From Thalassobius vesicularis (GTDB taxonomy: Bacteria; Pseudomonadota; Alphaproteobacteria; Rhodobacterales; Rhodobacteraceae), in assembly GCF_004799325.1 (NCBI RefSeq), contig NZ_SSMD01000001.1:620001-684000 (forward strand): 64,000 bases of DNA, given 5' to 3'. The notes under the pieces are model-generated. The model was not told the DNA's origin. It ran no database searches and worked only from the letters and a program-made list of their open reading frames with translations. Every line of letters begins with the position of its first letter. The stretch's first letter is position 1. Both the position numbers and the translations under genes were made by a program. Shown piece by piece: positions 39,765 through 47,987 of this stretch.

Positions 39765-40353
39765 TCCGCTGGACCGGGTGATCAAGGCGCTGGGCCGGGC
39801 AAGCTCGTCTTCGTCCGACTTTGACCTGAACCCGGAAATCCAGTTGCCGGAGGGGCGGAAACTGCGCCCCGCCGGTGTGCTGGTTGCGTTCATCCAGAAG
39901 GACGGCGTGCCGCATGTCATCCTGACCAAGCGCGCCTCGCATCTGAAGCATCACCCGGGGCAGATCGCGTTTCCGGGCGGCAAACAGGACGACACCGACG
40001 CCGATGTTGTTGCGGCCGCGCTGCGAGAGGCCAAGGAAGAGGTCGGCCTGAACCCAGATATCGTCGAGGTGCTGGGCACCTTGCCCGCGCATGAAACGGT
40101 GACGGGGTTCACGGTGACTCCGGTTCTGGCGCGGGTGATGGGCGAGTTTACTCCGGTGCCGGAACCCGGTGAGGTGGACGAGGTGTTCTTTGTCCCGCTG
40201 TCGCATGTCGCGGACGTGTCGCGGTTTTCCATTCAGGGGCGGCGCTGGCGCGGGATGCGGCGGTATTACTTCACGGTTCCCTTCGGTCCGTATTATATCT
40301 GGGGCGCAACCGCGCGTATCCTGCGCGGGTTGGCGGACAGAATGGCGGGGTAA
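39757..40353 (+). CDS. Nudix hydrolase, CoA pyrophosphatase type
   Basis: 198 residues. The Nudix box is GGKQDDTDADVVAAALREAKEEVGL and it is preceded by LKHHPGQIAFPGGK, the CoA-Nudix signature (LxxHxGqisfPGGK). It likely splits CoA to 4'-phosphopantetheine and 3',5'-ADP. The start overlaps hslO. TAAATG gives almost no gap before cca. Confidence 0.9.
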   Translation: MSDPLDRVIKALGRASSSSSDFDLNPEIQLPEGRKLRPAGVLVAFIQKDGVPHVILTKRASHLKHHPGQIAFPGGKQDDTDADVVAAALREAKEEVGLNPDIVEVLGTLPAHETVTGFTVTPVLARVMGEFTPVPEPGEVDEVFFVPLSHVADVSRFSIQGRRWRGMRRYYFTVPFGPYYIWGATARILRGLADRMAG

Positions 40354-41508
40354 ATGCGGGTCAGCGGCGACTGGATCACGAACCCGGCAACGCAGCAGGT
40401 CTGCGCAATGCTGGAGAAGGGGGGCCATCAGGCCTTTTTCGTGGGCGGTTGCGTGCGGAACGCGCTGATCGGGGCCGAGGTCGCAGATATCGACATTTGC
40501 ACGGATGCGCGGCCCGATCGGGTGATCGCGCTGGCCAAGGCGGTGGGGCTGAAACCCGTGCCGACAGGGATCGAGCACGGCACGATCACCGTGGTCGCCG
40601 GGGGGCTGCCGCACGAAGTGACGACCTTTCGGCGCGATGTGGAGACCGATGGGCGGCGCGCGGTCGTGGCGTTCTCGGACGATATCCTCGAAGATGCGCG
40701 GCGGCGCGATTTCACGATGAACGCGCTCTATGCGCGCGCGGATGGGACGGTTGTCGATCCGCTGGGCGGCGGGCTGCGCGATCTTGAGGCGCGGCATGTA
40801 CGTTTCATCGAAGACCCTGAGCAGCGTATCCGCGAAGATTACCTGCGTATCTTGCGGTTCTTCCGGTTTTACGCGTGGTATGGCGACCCCGACGAAGGGC
40901 TGGACCGCGAAGGGCTGGCCGCGATTGCCGAGAATACCGAAGGGTTGGAGGCGCTGTCGGTCGAACGGATTGGCGCCGAGATGCGCAAGCTGCTGACTGC
41001 GCGCGACCCTGCGCCGGCGGTGGCGGCGATGCAGGCTTCGGGCGTGTTGACGCGGATTTTGCCGGGCGCAAATGCGCGCGGGTTGCCGGTGCTGGTCCAT
41101 CACGAAGGCGCGCTGGGCGCTGACCCCGATCCGGTGCGGCGGCTGGCCTGTCTGGGGGATCCTCATGCGGCGGACCATCTGCGCCTGTCCAATGCGCAAA
41201 CGCGGCAGTTGGCGCATCTGCGCGAGGGGCTGGAATCGACCCTAACCTTGCCCGAAATCGCCTATCGACACGGCGAGCAAATGGCCGTGGACGTGGCGAT
41301 GCTGCGGGCGATTACGTTTGAAACCCCGCTGATGCTGGAGCGCGCGCCGCTGCATCACGCGGCGCAGGCGCAGTTTCCGATCAAGGGCGCGGACCTGATG
41401 CCGGACCTGCAAGGCCCCGCTTTGGGGGCCGCGCTGAAACGGTTGGAGCAGATCTGGATCGACAGCGGTTTCACGATAGGGCGCGACGCGCTCTTGGCGT
41501 TGCTGTGA
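40354..41508 (+). CDS. cca: CCA tRNA nucleotidyltransferase
   Basis: 384 residues. The nucleotidyltransferase motif is FFVGGCVRNALIGAEVADIDICTDA, with the metal-binding aspartates in DIDIC. RRRDFTMNALYAR is the second signature and the C-terminal part carries the arm-binding domain (LRILRFFRFYAWYG). It adds or repairs the 3' CCA of tRNA. The start directly follows the Nudix stop. Confidence 0.92.
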   Translation: MRVSGDWITNPATQQVCAMLEKGGHQAFFVGGCVRNALIGAEVADIDICTDARPDRVIALAKAVGLKPVPTGIEHGTITVVAGGLPHEVTTFRRDVETDGRRAVVAFSDDILEDARRRDFTMNALYARADGTVVDPLGGGLRDLEARHVRFIEDPEQRIREDYLRILRFFRFYAWYGDPDEGLDREGLAAIAENTEGLEALSVERIGAEMRKLLTARDPAPAVAAMQASGVLTRILPGANARGLPVLVHHEGALGADPDPVRRLACLGDPHAADHLRLSNAQTRQLAHLREGLESTLTLPEIAYRHGEQMAVDVAMLRAITFETPLMLERAPLHHAAQAQFPIKGADLMPDLQGPALGAALKRLEQIWIDSGFTIGRDALLALL

Positions 41509-41527
41509 CGGCTTGGTATCTGGGGCC

Positions 41528-42748
41528 ATGACAGAACACACGATCCTCCGACTTGGTCACCAGGGCGACGGCATTGCCGAAGGCCCGGTTTTCGCCCCCC
41601 TGACACTGCCCGGAGAGGTGGTGACCGGCACGCTGGACGGCGCAAAGCTGACCGATGTGCGTATCGTCACCCCCAGCGCGGACCGGGTTGCGGCGCCCTG
41701 CAAGCATTACAAATCCTGTGGCGGGTGCCAGTTGCAGCACGCCTCGGACCCGTTCGTGGCGCAGTGGAAGACGGACGTGGTGCGCTATGCGCTGACCGCG
41801 CAGGGGATCGAGGCAGAGTTTCGGCCGATCCTGACCTCGGGCGCGAAATCGCGTCGGCGGGCCAGCATTTCCGCGCGGCGCACCAAGAAGGGCGCGCTGG
41901 CGGGATTCCATGCACGGGCCTCGGACACGATTGTGGCGATCCCGGAGTGTCAGTTGCTGGACCCCGCGCTGTTGGCTGCGATCCCGGTGGCCGAGGAACT
42001 GGCCGTGGTCGGCGGTAGCCGCAAGGGAGAGTTGTCGGTGCTGGTGACTGCCTCGGATTCGGGGCTGGATCTGGCGGTGACGGGGGGCAAGCCGCTGGAC
42101 GGGCAGCTGCGCATCGACCTGGCCGCTGTGACCGAGCGATTCGGCCTGGCCCGCCTGGCGTGGGAGGGCGAGGTCGTCGCGATGCGCCACGCGCCGGTGC
42201 AGGATCTGGGCGGGGTCAAGGTGATGCCGCCGTTTGGCGCGTTCCTGCAGGCCACCAGGGACGGTGAGTCGGCGCTGCGCGACGCGGTGCTGGAGATCGT
42301 GCAGGGCTGCGACCCGGTGGTCGATCTGTTCGCAGGTTGCGGCACCTTTGCGCTGCCGATCGCGCGCAAGGCCGAAGTGCACGCCGTCGAAGGCTCGCGC
42401 GAGATGACAGCCGCGCTGGATCGTGGTTGGCGCGAGGCGCAGGGCCTGAAACGCGTGACCCATGAGGCGCGCGACCTGTTCCGCCGCCCGCTGCTGCCGG
42501 ACGAGCTGTCGAAATTCGGTGCCGCCGTGATCGACCCGCCCCGCGCAGGGGCCGAGGCGCAGGTACACGAGCTGGCGAAATCGCGGATACCGGTGATCGC
42601 ATTCGTGTCCTGCAACCCGGTGACCTTTGCCCGCGACGCGAAAATCCTGCTCGAGGCCGGCTATGCCCTGGACTGGGTGCAGGTCGTCGATCAGTTCCGC
42701 TGGTCCGCCCATGTCGAACTGGTTGGCCGTTTCCGCCTATCCGTATGA
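41528..42748 (+). CDS. RNA m5U methyltransferase of the TrmA/RlmD family
   Basis: 406 residues from ATG 41528. The N-terminal TRAM-like region precedes a cysteine cluster (CKHYKSCGGCQLQH), the [4Fe-4S] ligands of RlmD/RumA enzymes. The SAM motif is DLFAGCGTFALPIA, and the catalytic cysteine region is FVSCNPVTFARD. It methylates C5 of uridine in 23S rRNA or tRNA; which one cannot be told. No close neighbour suggests more. Confidence 0.88.
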   Translation: MTEHTILRLGHQGDGIAEGPVFAPLTLPGEVVTGTLDGAKLTDVRIVTPSADRVAAPCKHYKSCGGCQLQHASDPFVAQWKTDVVRYALTAQGIEAEFRPILTSGAKSRRRASISARRTKKGALAGFHARASDTIVAIPECQLLDPALLAAIPVAEELAVVGGSRKGELSVLVTASDSGLDLAVTGGKPLDGQLRIDLAAVTERFGLARLAWEGEVVAMRHAPVQDLGGVKVMPPFGAFLQATRDGESALRDAVLEIVQGCDPVVDLFAGCGTFALPIARKAEVHAVEGSREMTAALDRGWREAQGLKRVTHEARDLFRRPLLPDELSKFGAAVIDPPRAGAEAQVHELAKSRIPVIAFVSCNPVTFARDAKILLEAGYALDWVQVVDQFRWSAHVELVGRFRLSV

Positions 42749-42825
42749 GTCACGCGCCGGGTCTACACATTTCGCCCAAAAAAAGGTAAACCTGAAAAAA
42801 ACAATACTCTTGAGGCGAGAGACTG

Positions 42826-43317
42826 ATGCGGTTCGTGAAGCTGGTGATGATCGGTGTTGTGCTGGTCGGCCTGAGCGGCTGTTCTTCGAAATTCAAATCC
42901 TACCACGGTCCCGAAGTGACCCGGATCGAGGTGTTCAAGGACAAGCGGCAGATGCAGTTGCTGCATCAGAACAAGGTTCTGAAATCCTACAAGATCGGGC
43001 TGGGCTTTGATCCGAAGGGGCACAAGACGGTGTCCGGAGACGGCAAAACCCCCGAGGGCAAGTATTACATCGACCGCCGCAACCCGGATTCGCAGTTCCA
43101 TCTGTCGGTCGGGATTTCCTACCCCAACAACGCAGACCGCGCGCAGGCCTATGCCAAGGGCCGCAGCCCCGGCGGGGATATCTTCATCCACGGTCAGTCA
43201 AAGGAACGGCAACGCAGCCGTGACTGGACGGCGGGCTGCATCGCGGTGCGTAACCGCGAGATCGAAGAAATCTATGCGATGGTCCGCGAGGGAACGCCGA
43301 TCCTGATCTATCCTTAG
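42826..43317 (+). CDS. L,D-transpeptidase lipoprotein
   Basis: 163 residues. A lipoprotein signal with lipobox LSGC ends at the cysteine near residue 19. The YkuD domain has IFIHGQ and the nucleophile motif DWTAGCIAVRN (T-A-G-C; family TxGC/SxGC). It probably forms L,D-crosslinks or attaches proteins to peptidoglycan in the periplasm. GAGG lies before the ATG. It overlaps the convergent CAP gene by four bases. Confidence 0.9.
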   Translation: MRFVKLVMIGVVLVGLSGCSSKFKSYHGPEVTRIEVFKDKRQMQLLHQNKVLKSYKIGLGFDPKGHKTVSGDGKTPEGKYYIDRRNPDSQFHLSVGISYPNNADRAQAYAKGRSPGGDIFIHGQSKERQRSRDWTAGCIAVRNREIEEIYAMVREGTPILIYP

Positions 43318-43841
43318 ATCGCAGATCCGCCTCGGGCACCCAGAACCAGCGTCCACCAGATCTTGCCGTTCGGCTCCTGGAACCAGGAGAAGCCAAGCTC
43401 GTTCGCGTTCGGGTCCAGGATCACGCGGCGGGTGTCGTCTTGCTCCATCCAGGCGGAGAGGGTTTCCATCTCGGTCTCGTACGTCTCCGAGATGTTCTCG
43501 CCGGCAAGGCGGCCTTCGTAGCCAACGCGGGCAATCCGATCCAGCGGCGAGGAGCCGTCCGAGCCGAAATGCCAGGGGCGGTTCTGAACCGACATGTCAC
43601 GCGCATGGGTGGCGGCTGCGGCGTTCAGCTTGCCGTTCATCACGACGGGCTGAGCGCCGGATGCGCTGCGCAGGGCGTTGATCGAATCCAGCATCCGATA
43701 CTGGATCTTGGCGGAATCAGAGCTGCTGATCCGGTACATCCGCGGCAGGGGTTTTCCGTCGGGGCCCATCGTGCGCTGGGGCGCTTCGCAGGCAGACAGA
43801 CCGAAAACGGCAACAAGAAGCAGGACCAGAATGCGCAGCAT
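43314..43841 (-). CDS. CAP-domain lipoprotein
   Basis: 175 residues from ATG 43841; a longer in-frame start is not supported. The lipobox LSAC follows a hydrophobic signal (LRILVLLLVAVFG). The CAP (SCP/PR1) domain carries HARDMSVQNRPWHFG and YEGRLAGENI. Bacterial CAP proteins act at the envelope, some binding lipid, with functions often unknown. It lies between the two L,D-transpeptidases and is divergent from the second. Confidence 0.88.
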   Translation of the reverse strand: MLRILVLLLVAVFGLSACEAPQRTMGPDGKPLPRMYRISSSDSAKIQYRMLDSINALRSASGAQPVVMNGKLNAAAATHARDMSVQNRPWHFGSDGSSPLDRIARVGYEGRLAGENISETYETEMETLSAWMEQDDTRRVILDPNANELGFSWFQEPNGKIWWTLVLGARGGSAI

Positions 43842-43939
43842 AGTGACTTTCCATAGTAATGATCCGCACGGTTTAACGCGGATGACGTTGCCGATCAAAC
43901 TCACATCCGCGAGAGTTGTTCCATTAACGAGGGTTTGAT

Positions 43940-43968
43940 TTGCGACTGCGGCATTCGCGCCATATATT
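43940..43968 (+). promoter_or_regulatory. Possible sigma-70 promoter for the second L,D-transpeptidase
   Basis: TTGCGA at 43940-43945 and TATATT at 43963-43968 with a 17-base spacer, about 58 bases before the ATG. A pattern match only. Confidence 0.35.
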
Positions 43969-44025
43969 CGGCGGAACCCTTACCCATCGGTGGCGTTTAA
44001 CCGGGGACGCCATCAGGAGCTGTTT

Positions 44026-44604
44026 ATGAAAAGACGTGATTTTCTAGCAGGAAGCGCCATGATTCTGGGCGCGCCGGCTTATGCCCAAAACTTGAACACC
44101 GACGAATCCACCGAGGCCGACCGCGAGGTCAGCCCGGCCGTCCGGCACAATATCTCCAGCTTTCGCTGGCTGGATTGGCAGCCGTATTTCCGCAACCTGA
44201 ACAAGGGTGCGATTCTGGTCGATATCGATTCGCGGGCGCTGCACTACTGGTCCGAGGACCACACGACCTACAAGCTGTACCCGACCAGCGTGCCGCTGAC
44301 GGACGACCTGACCAGACGTGGCCGTACGCATGTCGTGCGCAAGGTCGAGGGCCCGGAATGGCGCCCGACTCCGTCGATGATCAAGCGCAATCCGGAATGG
44401 CCGCCGTACATCCCGCCGGGCCCGGAAAACCCGCTGGGCACCCACGCGCTGTACCTGAGCTGGACCTATTACCGCATCCACGGCACCCACGACACGCGCA
44501 AGATCGGGCGGCGTTCGTCGAACGGCTGCATCGGCCTGTATAATGAGCATATCTCTGAACTTTTTGCTTTGACGAAAGTTGGCACGCAGGTGTTGCTAAT
44601 TTGA
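44026..44604 (+). CDS. L,D-transpeptidase, Tat-exported
   Basis: 192 residues from ATG 44026, with CAGGAG upstream. The N-terminus KRRDFLAGSAMILGAPAYA is a twin-arginine signal, so it is exported folded. The YkuD domain has YRIHGTHD and RSSNGCIGLYNEHI with the SxGC nucleophile. It acts on peptidoglycan. It is not a lipoprotein, unlike the first L,D-transpeptidase. Confidence 0.9.
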   Translation: MKRRDFLAGSAMILGAPAYAQNLNTDESTEADREVSPAVRHNISSFRWLDWQPYFRNLNKGAILVDIDSRALHYWSEDHTTYKLYPTSVPLTDDLTRRGRTHVVRKVEGPEWRPTPSMIKRNPEWPPYIPPGPENPLGTHALYLSWTYYRIHGTHDTRKIGRRSSNGCIGLYNEHISELFALTKVGTQVLLI

Positions 44605-44745
44605 CGCCTCGCCCATGGTCACCCGAGGGCGTCGATAAACTGCATTTGCAATTGTCCAAAATTGCTGCTTTATCGGAGTCCACGAGGTAAGTCTTGGATG
44701 CTTTCCGCATCATCCGTGCGGTTATGCTAATATCTGGAGGATACA

Positions 44746-44928
44746 ATGAAAAAACTCGTTCTCGCTGCTGCCCTGACCGCCGCTGCTTCGACCGCTTTCG
44801 CTGGCAACCTGGCTGAGCCCGTCATGGAAGCTCCGGTCATCGTCGAAGAAGCTTCCAGCTCGTCGGCTGGTGGCGTCATCGTTCCGCTGGTGATCCTGGC
44901 AATCGTCGCTGCTGTTGCAGCTGACTGA
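44746..44928 (+). CDS. Small secreted or membrane peptide, unknown function
   Basis: 60 residues. A signal peptide (KKLVLAAALTAAASTAFA) is followed by NLAEPVMEAPVIVEEASSSS and a hydrophobic end (VIVPLVILAIVAAVA). CTGGAGG lies six to seven bases before the ATG, and a strong terminator follows. It is well translated by this evidence, but I do not recognise the family. It resembles small membrane or periplasmic peptides of Rhodobacteraceae found next to hemH, a statement from memory. Confidence 0.75.
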   Translation: MKKLVLAAALTAAASTAFAGNLAEPVMEAPVIVEEASSSSAGGVIVPLVILAIVAAVAAD

Positions 44929-44941
44929 TTTCCCGTCACGG

Positions 44942-44980
44942 AAAAAGAAAGGGCGGTGGATTTTTCCACCGCCTTTTTTT
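44942..44980 (+). terminator. Rho-independent terminator after the small peptide gene
   Basis: GGCGGTGGA (44952-44960) pairs with TCCACCGCC (44965-44973) across TTTT, then seven T. Purine A runs at 44942-44950 also allow it to terminate hemH, whose 3' end lies 37 bases away on the other strand. Confidence 0.9.
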
Positions 44981-45016
44981 GTGTCTGAAAGTCTGTAGCG
45001 TACGGGGCCGTCCGGA

Positions 45017-46069
45017 TCAGTCCAGCCAGCCCGCAAGGTTGCGTTCAACCACACCCGCCAGCGCCGCGATATGGGCGGGTTCGTCGTTCAGGCAGGGGAT
45101 GTAGGTGAAGGTTTCACCGCCTGCGTGCTCAAAGCTTTCGCGGATTTCCTCGTTGATCTCTTCCAGCGTCTCGATGCAATCGGCCGAGAAGGCGGGCGCG
45201 ATCACGGCAATGGATTTCTTGCCTTGCCGCGCCAGATCGGCGACGTGATCCACGGTGTAGGGGCGCAGCCATTCCTCGGGGCCAAAGACGGACTGGAAGG
45301 TCGTGGTGATTTCCGTGTCAGCCCAACCCAGCCGTTCGCGCAGCAGGCGCGTGGTTTTCTGGCACTGGCAATGGTAGGGGTCGCCCTCTAGCAGATAGCG
45401 TTTCGGCATCCCGTGGTACGAGACAACCAGGATGTCGGGCTTTTTGGCGGCGGTGGCGAAGCCACGCTCGACCGATTGGGCCAGCGCGTCGATATAGGCC
45501 GGATCGTCGAAATAGGCGGAGACGGTGCGCACGGCCGGTTGCCATTTTTCCAGCATCAACGCGCGGAAGAACTGGTCATTCGCAGTGGCCGAGGTGGCCC
45601 CGGCATATTGCGGATAAAGCGGCAGGAACAGGATCTTGGTGCAGCCGGCCTGAACCATTTCCTGCACCTTGGACTGGGTCGAGGGGTTGCCGTAGCGCAT
45701 GCAGAACTCAACCATGACCTGATCGCCGTAGCGGTCCACCAGTGCCGCACGCAGGGCTTGGGTCTGGTCCTTGGTAATGGTCATCAGGGGTGATTCGTTC
45801 TTGTCCTCGTTCCAGATCGAGCGATACGCCTTGCCCGAGGAGAACGGCCGCTTCGACAGGATGATCAGCTGCAGCAGCGGCTGCCACTTCCACGACGGGT
45901 AGTCGATGACGCGCTTGTCGGACAGGAACTCGGACAGGTATTTGCGCATCGACCAATAGTCGGTGTCGTCCGGAGTACCCAGATTGGCGATAAGTACGCC
46001 GACCTTTTCAGCGGGGATTTTAGGGTGATCCGCCGGGGCATGGGCCGGGCATTTGGCTTGGTCCGTCAT
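45017..46069 (-). CDS. hemH: Ferrochelatase
   Basis: 350 residues. GVLIANLGTPDDTDYWSMRKYLSEFLSD is the N-terminal signature and SYHGMPKRYLLEGDPYHCQC has the metal-binding histidine. It inserts iron into protoporphyrin IX. The sequence lacks a membrane anchor. It is divergent from the next gene upstream, and terminator sequence lies downstream. Confidence 0.96.
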   Translation of the reverse strand: MTDQAKCPAHAPADHPKIPAEKVGVLIANLGTPDDTDYWSMRKYLSEFLSDKRVIDYPSWKWQPLLQLIILSKRPFSSGKAYRSIWNEDKNESPLMTITKDQTQALRAALVDRYGDQVMVEFCMRYGNPSTQSKVQEMVQAGCTKILFLPLYPQYAGATSATANDQFFRALMLEKWQPAVRTVSAYFDDPAYIDALAQSVERGFATAAKKPDILVVSYHGMPKRYLLEGDPYHCQCQKTTRLLRERLGWADTEITTTFQSVFGPEEWLRPYTVDHVADLARQGKKSIAVIAPAFSADCIETLEEINEEIRESFEHAGGETFTYIPCLNDEPAHIAALAGVVERNLAGWLD

Positions 46070-46128
46070 CGCAGTGATATTCCGTGTTCAGAGTGTTTCA
46101 TTCCGACATAGGGGCCGGGGCGGGCGGG

Positions 46129-46947
46129 TCAATCGGGCAGTTTGATTTCGCGGGTTCCCAGCGCATCGGCCAGACGGGCGGCGGCTGATCCCGGGCGCAG
46201 CGGTTTGGGCTGGCTTTCGTCCGGGGCCCAGCCCAGCAGAAAGATCATCTCGAACGTTGCGGGGATGCGGCCATCGGCGCCGTAGGTGTCGGCGTAGATC
46301 TCGGCAGCCTTGTTCAGCACGGCGCGGCGGGTGGGGCGGCGCAGGCGGCTTTCCAGTGCGTTCGTCTCGCCCATCGCGCGCAGGTCGCGCATCAGGTGAA
46401 AGGCGCTTTGGTAGCTGACATTCAGCGGGACCGAGTCGGCCACGGGCAGCGCGAAACCGGCGCGTTGCAGCAGCCCGCCCAGATCGCGGATTTCGGCCAT
46501 CGGGGCGACACGCGGGGACAGCCCGCCGGTGACGCGCGACTCAGCTTCGGCCAAGGCGGTGCGCAGCTCGTGCAGGGTTTGCCCTCCGAACATCGCCGCC
46601 ATGAACAGCCCGTCAGGGCGCAAGGCGCGGCGCGACTGGATCATCTGTCCCACAGGGTCCGAGGCCCAGTGCAGCGACAGCGCGTGGATCACCAGGTCAT
46701 GCGCACCGGGTTCCAGATCCAGCACGTCCTCGTCCGCGACGACGCGCGCGCCGGGAAAGGCGGCGGCCCAGAATTCGGGAAACCCGGTCACGATCGCGGG
46801 CGACGTAAAGGTTCTGTTAACCAGCGAGAGGCGATCCTGAAGATCCTCGACGGCGGTTTCATGCAGGAACAGCGCGGGGTCGCGCAGGGCGCGGGCGCGG
46901 TGGCGCGTCAGGGTCGCGCGATCGGTGAGTTTTGGCATCTCGGTCAT
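46129..46947 (-). CDS. SAM-dependent methyltransferase, BioC/NDUFAF5-like
   Basis: 272 residues from ATG 46947 (alternatively 46938), divergent from comF by 18 bp. The sequence has DLVIHALSLHWASDPVGQMIQSRRALRPDGLFMAAMFGG, which is the fold's motif II/III, and the N-terminal DRLSLVNRTFTSPAIV in place of a plain GxGxG. It resembles the NDUFAF5/BioC-like arm of class I methyltransferases, whose eukaryotic member hydroxylates an arginine of complex I. Substrate unknown. Some motif I glycines are not obvious, so catalysis is uncertain. Confidence 0.75.
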   Translation of the reverse strand: MTEMPKLTDRATLTRHRARALRDPALFLHETAVEDLQDRLSLVNRTFTSPAIVTGFPEFWAAAFPGARVVADEDVLDLEPGAHDLVIHALSLHWASDPVGQMIQSRRALRPDGLFMAAMFGGQTLHELRTALAEAESRVTGGLSPRVAPMAEIRDLGGLLQRAGFALPVADSVPLNVSYQSAFHLMRDLRAMGETNALESRLRRPTRRAVLNKAAEIYADTYGADGRIPATFEMIFLLGWAPDESQPKPLRPGSAAARLADALGTREIKLPD

Positions 46948-46965
46948 GGACGCACAGATAAAGCG

Positions 46966-47691
46966 ATGAAGGCAAAGTTTCAAACGGCGTTACGTCTCAT
47001 CTATCCGCCGCGTTGCCTGCGCTGCGGCGATATGGTCGAGTCCGAGTTCGGCCTGTGTGGCCCCTGCTGGCGTGACACGCCGTTCATCACCGGGCTGACA
47101 TGTGACGCCTGCGGGGTGCCTCTGCCCGGCGAATCAGGCCAGGCCGAGCTGTGCGACGATTGCCTGACCACGCCTAGACCCTGGTCGCGCGGGCGGGCTG
47201 TATTTCTGTACGAGGGTAACGGACGGCAACTGGTGATGGACCTGAAGCACGGCGACCGCCACGACATCGCGCGCGGGGCAGGGCGGTGGCTGGCGGTAAC
47301 TGGGCGCGACTTGCTGGAGGGCGACCCGATTATCGCGCCCGTGCCGCTGCACTGGACCCGGCTGCTGAAGCGCAAGTTCAATCAGGCGGCGCTGTTGTCT
47401 GCTGCTTTGGCACGTGAAACCGGCGCGCAGCATTGCCCGGACCTGCTGATCCGGCCCCAAAGGACCAAAACCACGCAGGATCAGGGGCGCGAGGCGCGGT
47501 TTGCGCAGATGCAGGGCGCGATCCAGGTGCATCCGAAACGGCGGGGGTTGATCGCGGGGCGGCATGTGGTGCTGGTGGATGACGTGATGACCACTGGCGC
47601 GACGCTCAGTGCCGCCGCAGACGCTTGTCTGGCGGCTGGGGCCTGCGGTGTTTCCGCACTGGTACTGGCGCGCGTTGCAATCCGGCCCTAG
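46966..47691 (+). CDS. comF: ComF family phosphoribosyltransferase-like protein
   Basis: 241 residues from ATG 46966. The N-terminus has a zinc-finger with four paired cysteines (CLRCGD, CGPCWR, CDACG, CDDC). The PRTase-type motif VVLVDDVMTTGATLSAAADAC completes the ComF type. In competent bacteria it takes part in single-strand DNA handling; in this group the role is unproven. Together with grxC, the nitrilase and marR it forms a tight rightward run. Confidence 0.88.
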   Translation: MKAKFQTALRLIYPPRCLRCGDMVESEFGLCGPCWRDTPFITGLTCDACGVPLPGESGQAELCDDCLTTPRPWSRGRAVFLYEGNGRQLVMDLKHGDRHDIARGAGRWLAVTGRDLLEGDPIIAPVPLHWTRLLKRKFNQAALLSAALARETGAQHCPDLLIRPQRTKTTQDQGREARFAQMQGAIQVHPKRRGLIAGRHVVLVDDVMTTGATLSAAADACLAAGACGVSALVLARVAIRP

Positions 47692-47731
47692 ATTTTGGAC
47701 AAGTGCTGCGACTGCAAAGGAAACGTGCGAC

Positions 47732-47986
47732 ATGAAACCCGTGGAAATCTACACCACCCCGACCTGTGGCTTTTGCCATGCGGCCAAGCGGCTGCTGAAC
47801 CAGAAGGGTGTCGAATACACCGAGATCGACGTTTGGGCCGCCCCCGAACGCCGCCCCGAGATGATGCAGCGCGCCAATGGCCGCCGGACTGTGCCTCAGA
47901 TTTTCGTGGGCGAGACGCATGTCGGCGGCTGCGATGACCTCTACGCGCTGGAGCAAGAGGGCAAGCTGGACGCGCTGCTGGCCTGA
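47732..47986 (+). CDS. grxC: Glutaredoxin 3
   Basis: 84 residues from ATG 47732 with AAAGG upstream. The redox motif is CGFC in TTPTCGFCHAAKRLL, instead of the usual CPYC. TVPQIFVGETHVGGCDDL contains the cis-proline and glutathione site. It reduces disulfides with glutathione. It lies 40 bp after comF and one base before the nitrilase gene. Confidence 0.93.
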   Translation: MKPVEIYTTPTCGFCHAAKRLLNQKGVEYTEIDVWAAPERRPEMMQRANGRRTVPQIFVGETHVGGCDDLYALEQEGKLDALLA

Positions 47987-47987
47987 G

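Noticed and set aside
38971-41217. 748-residue antisense frame over hslO, a Nudix gene and cca
   Set aside because: Covers three certain genes and has no signature of its own.
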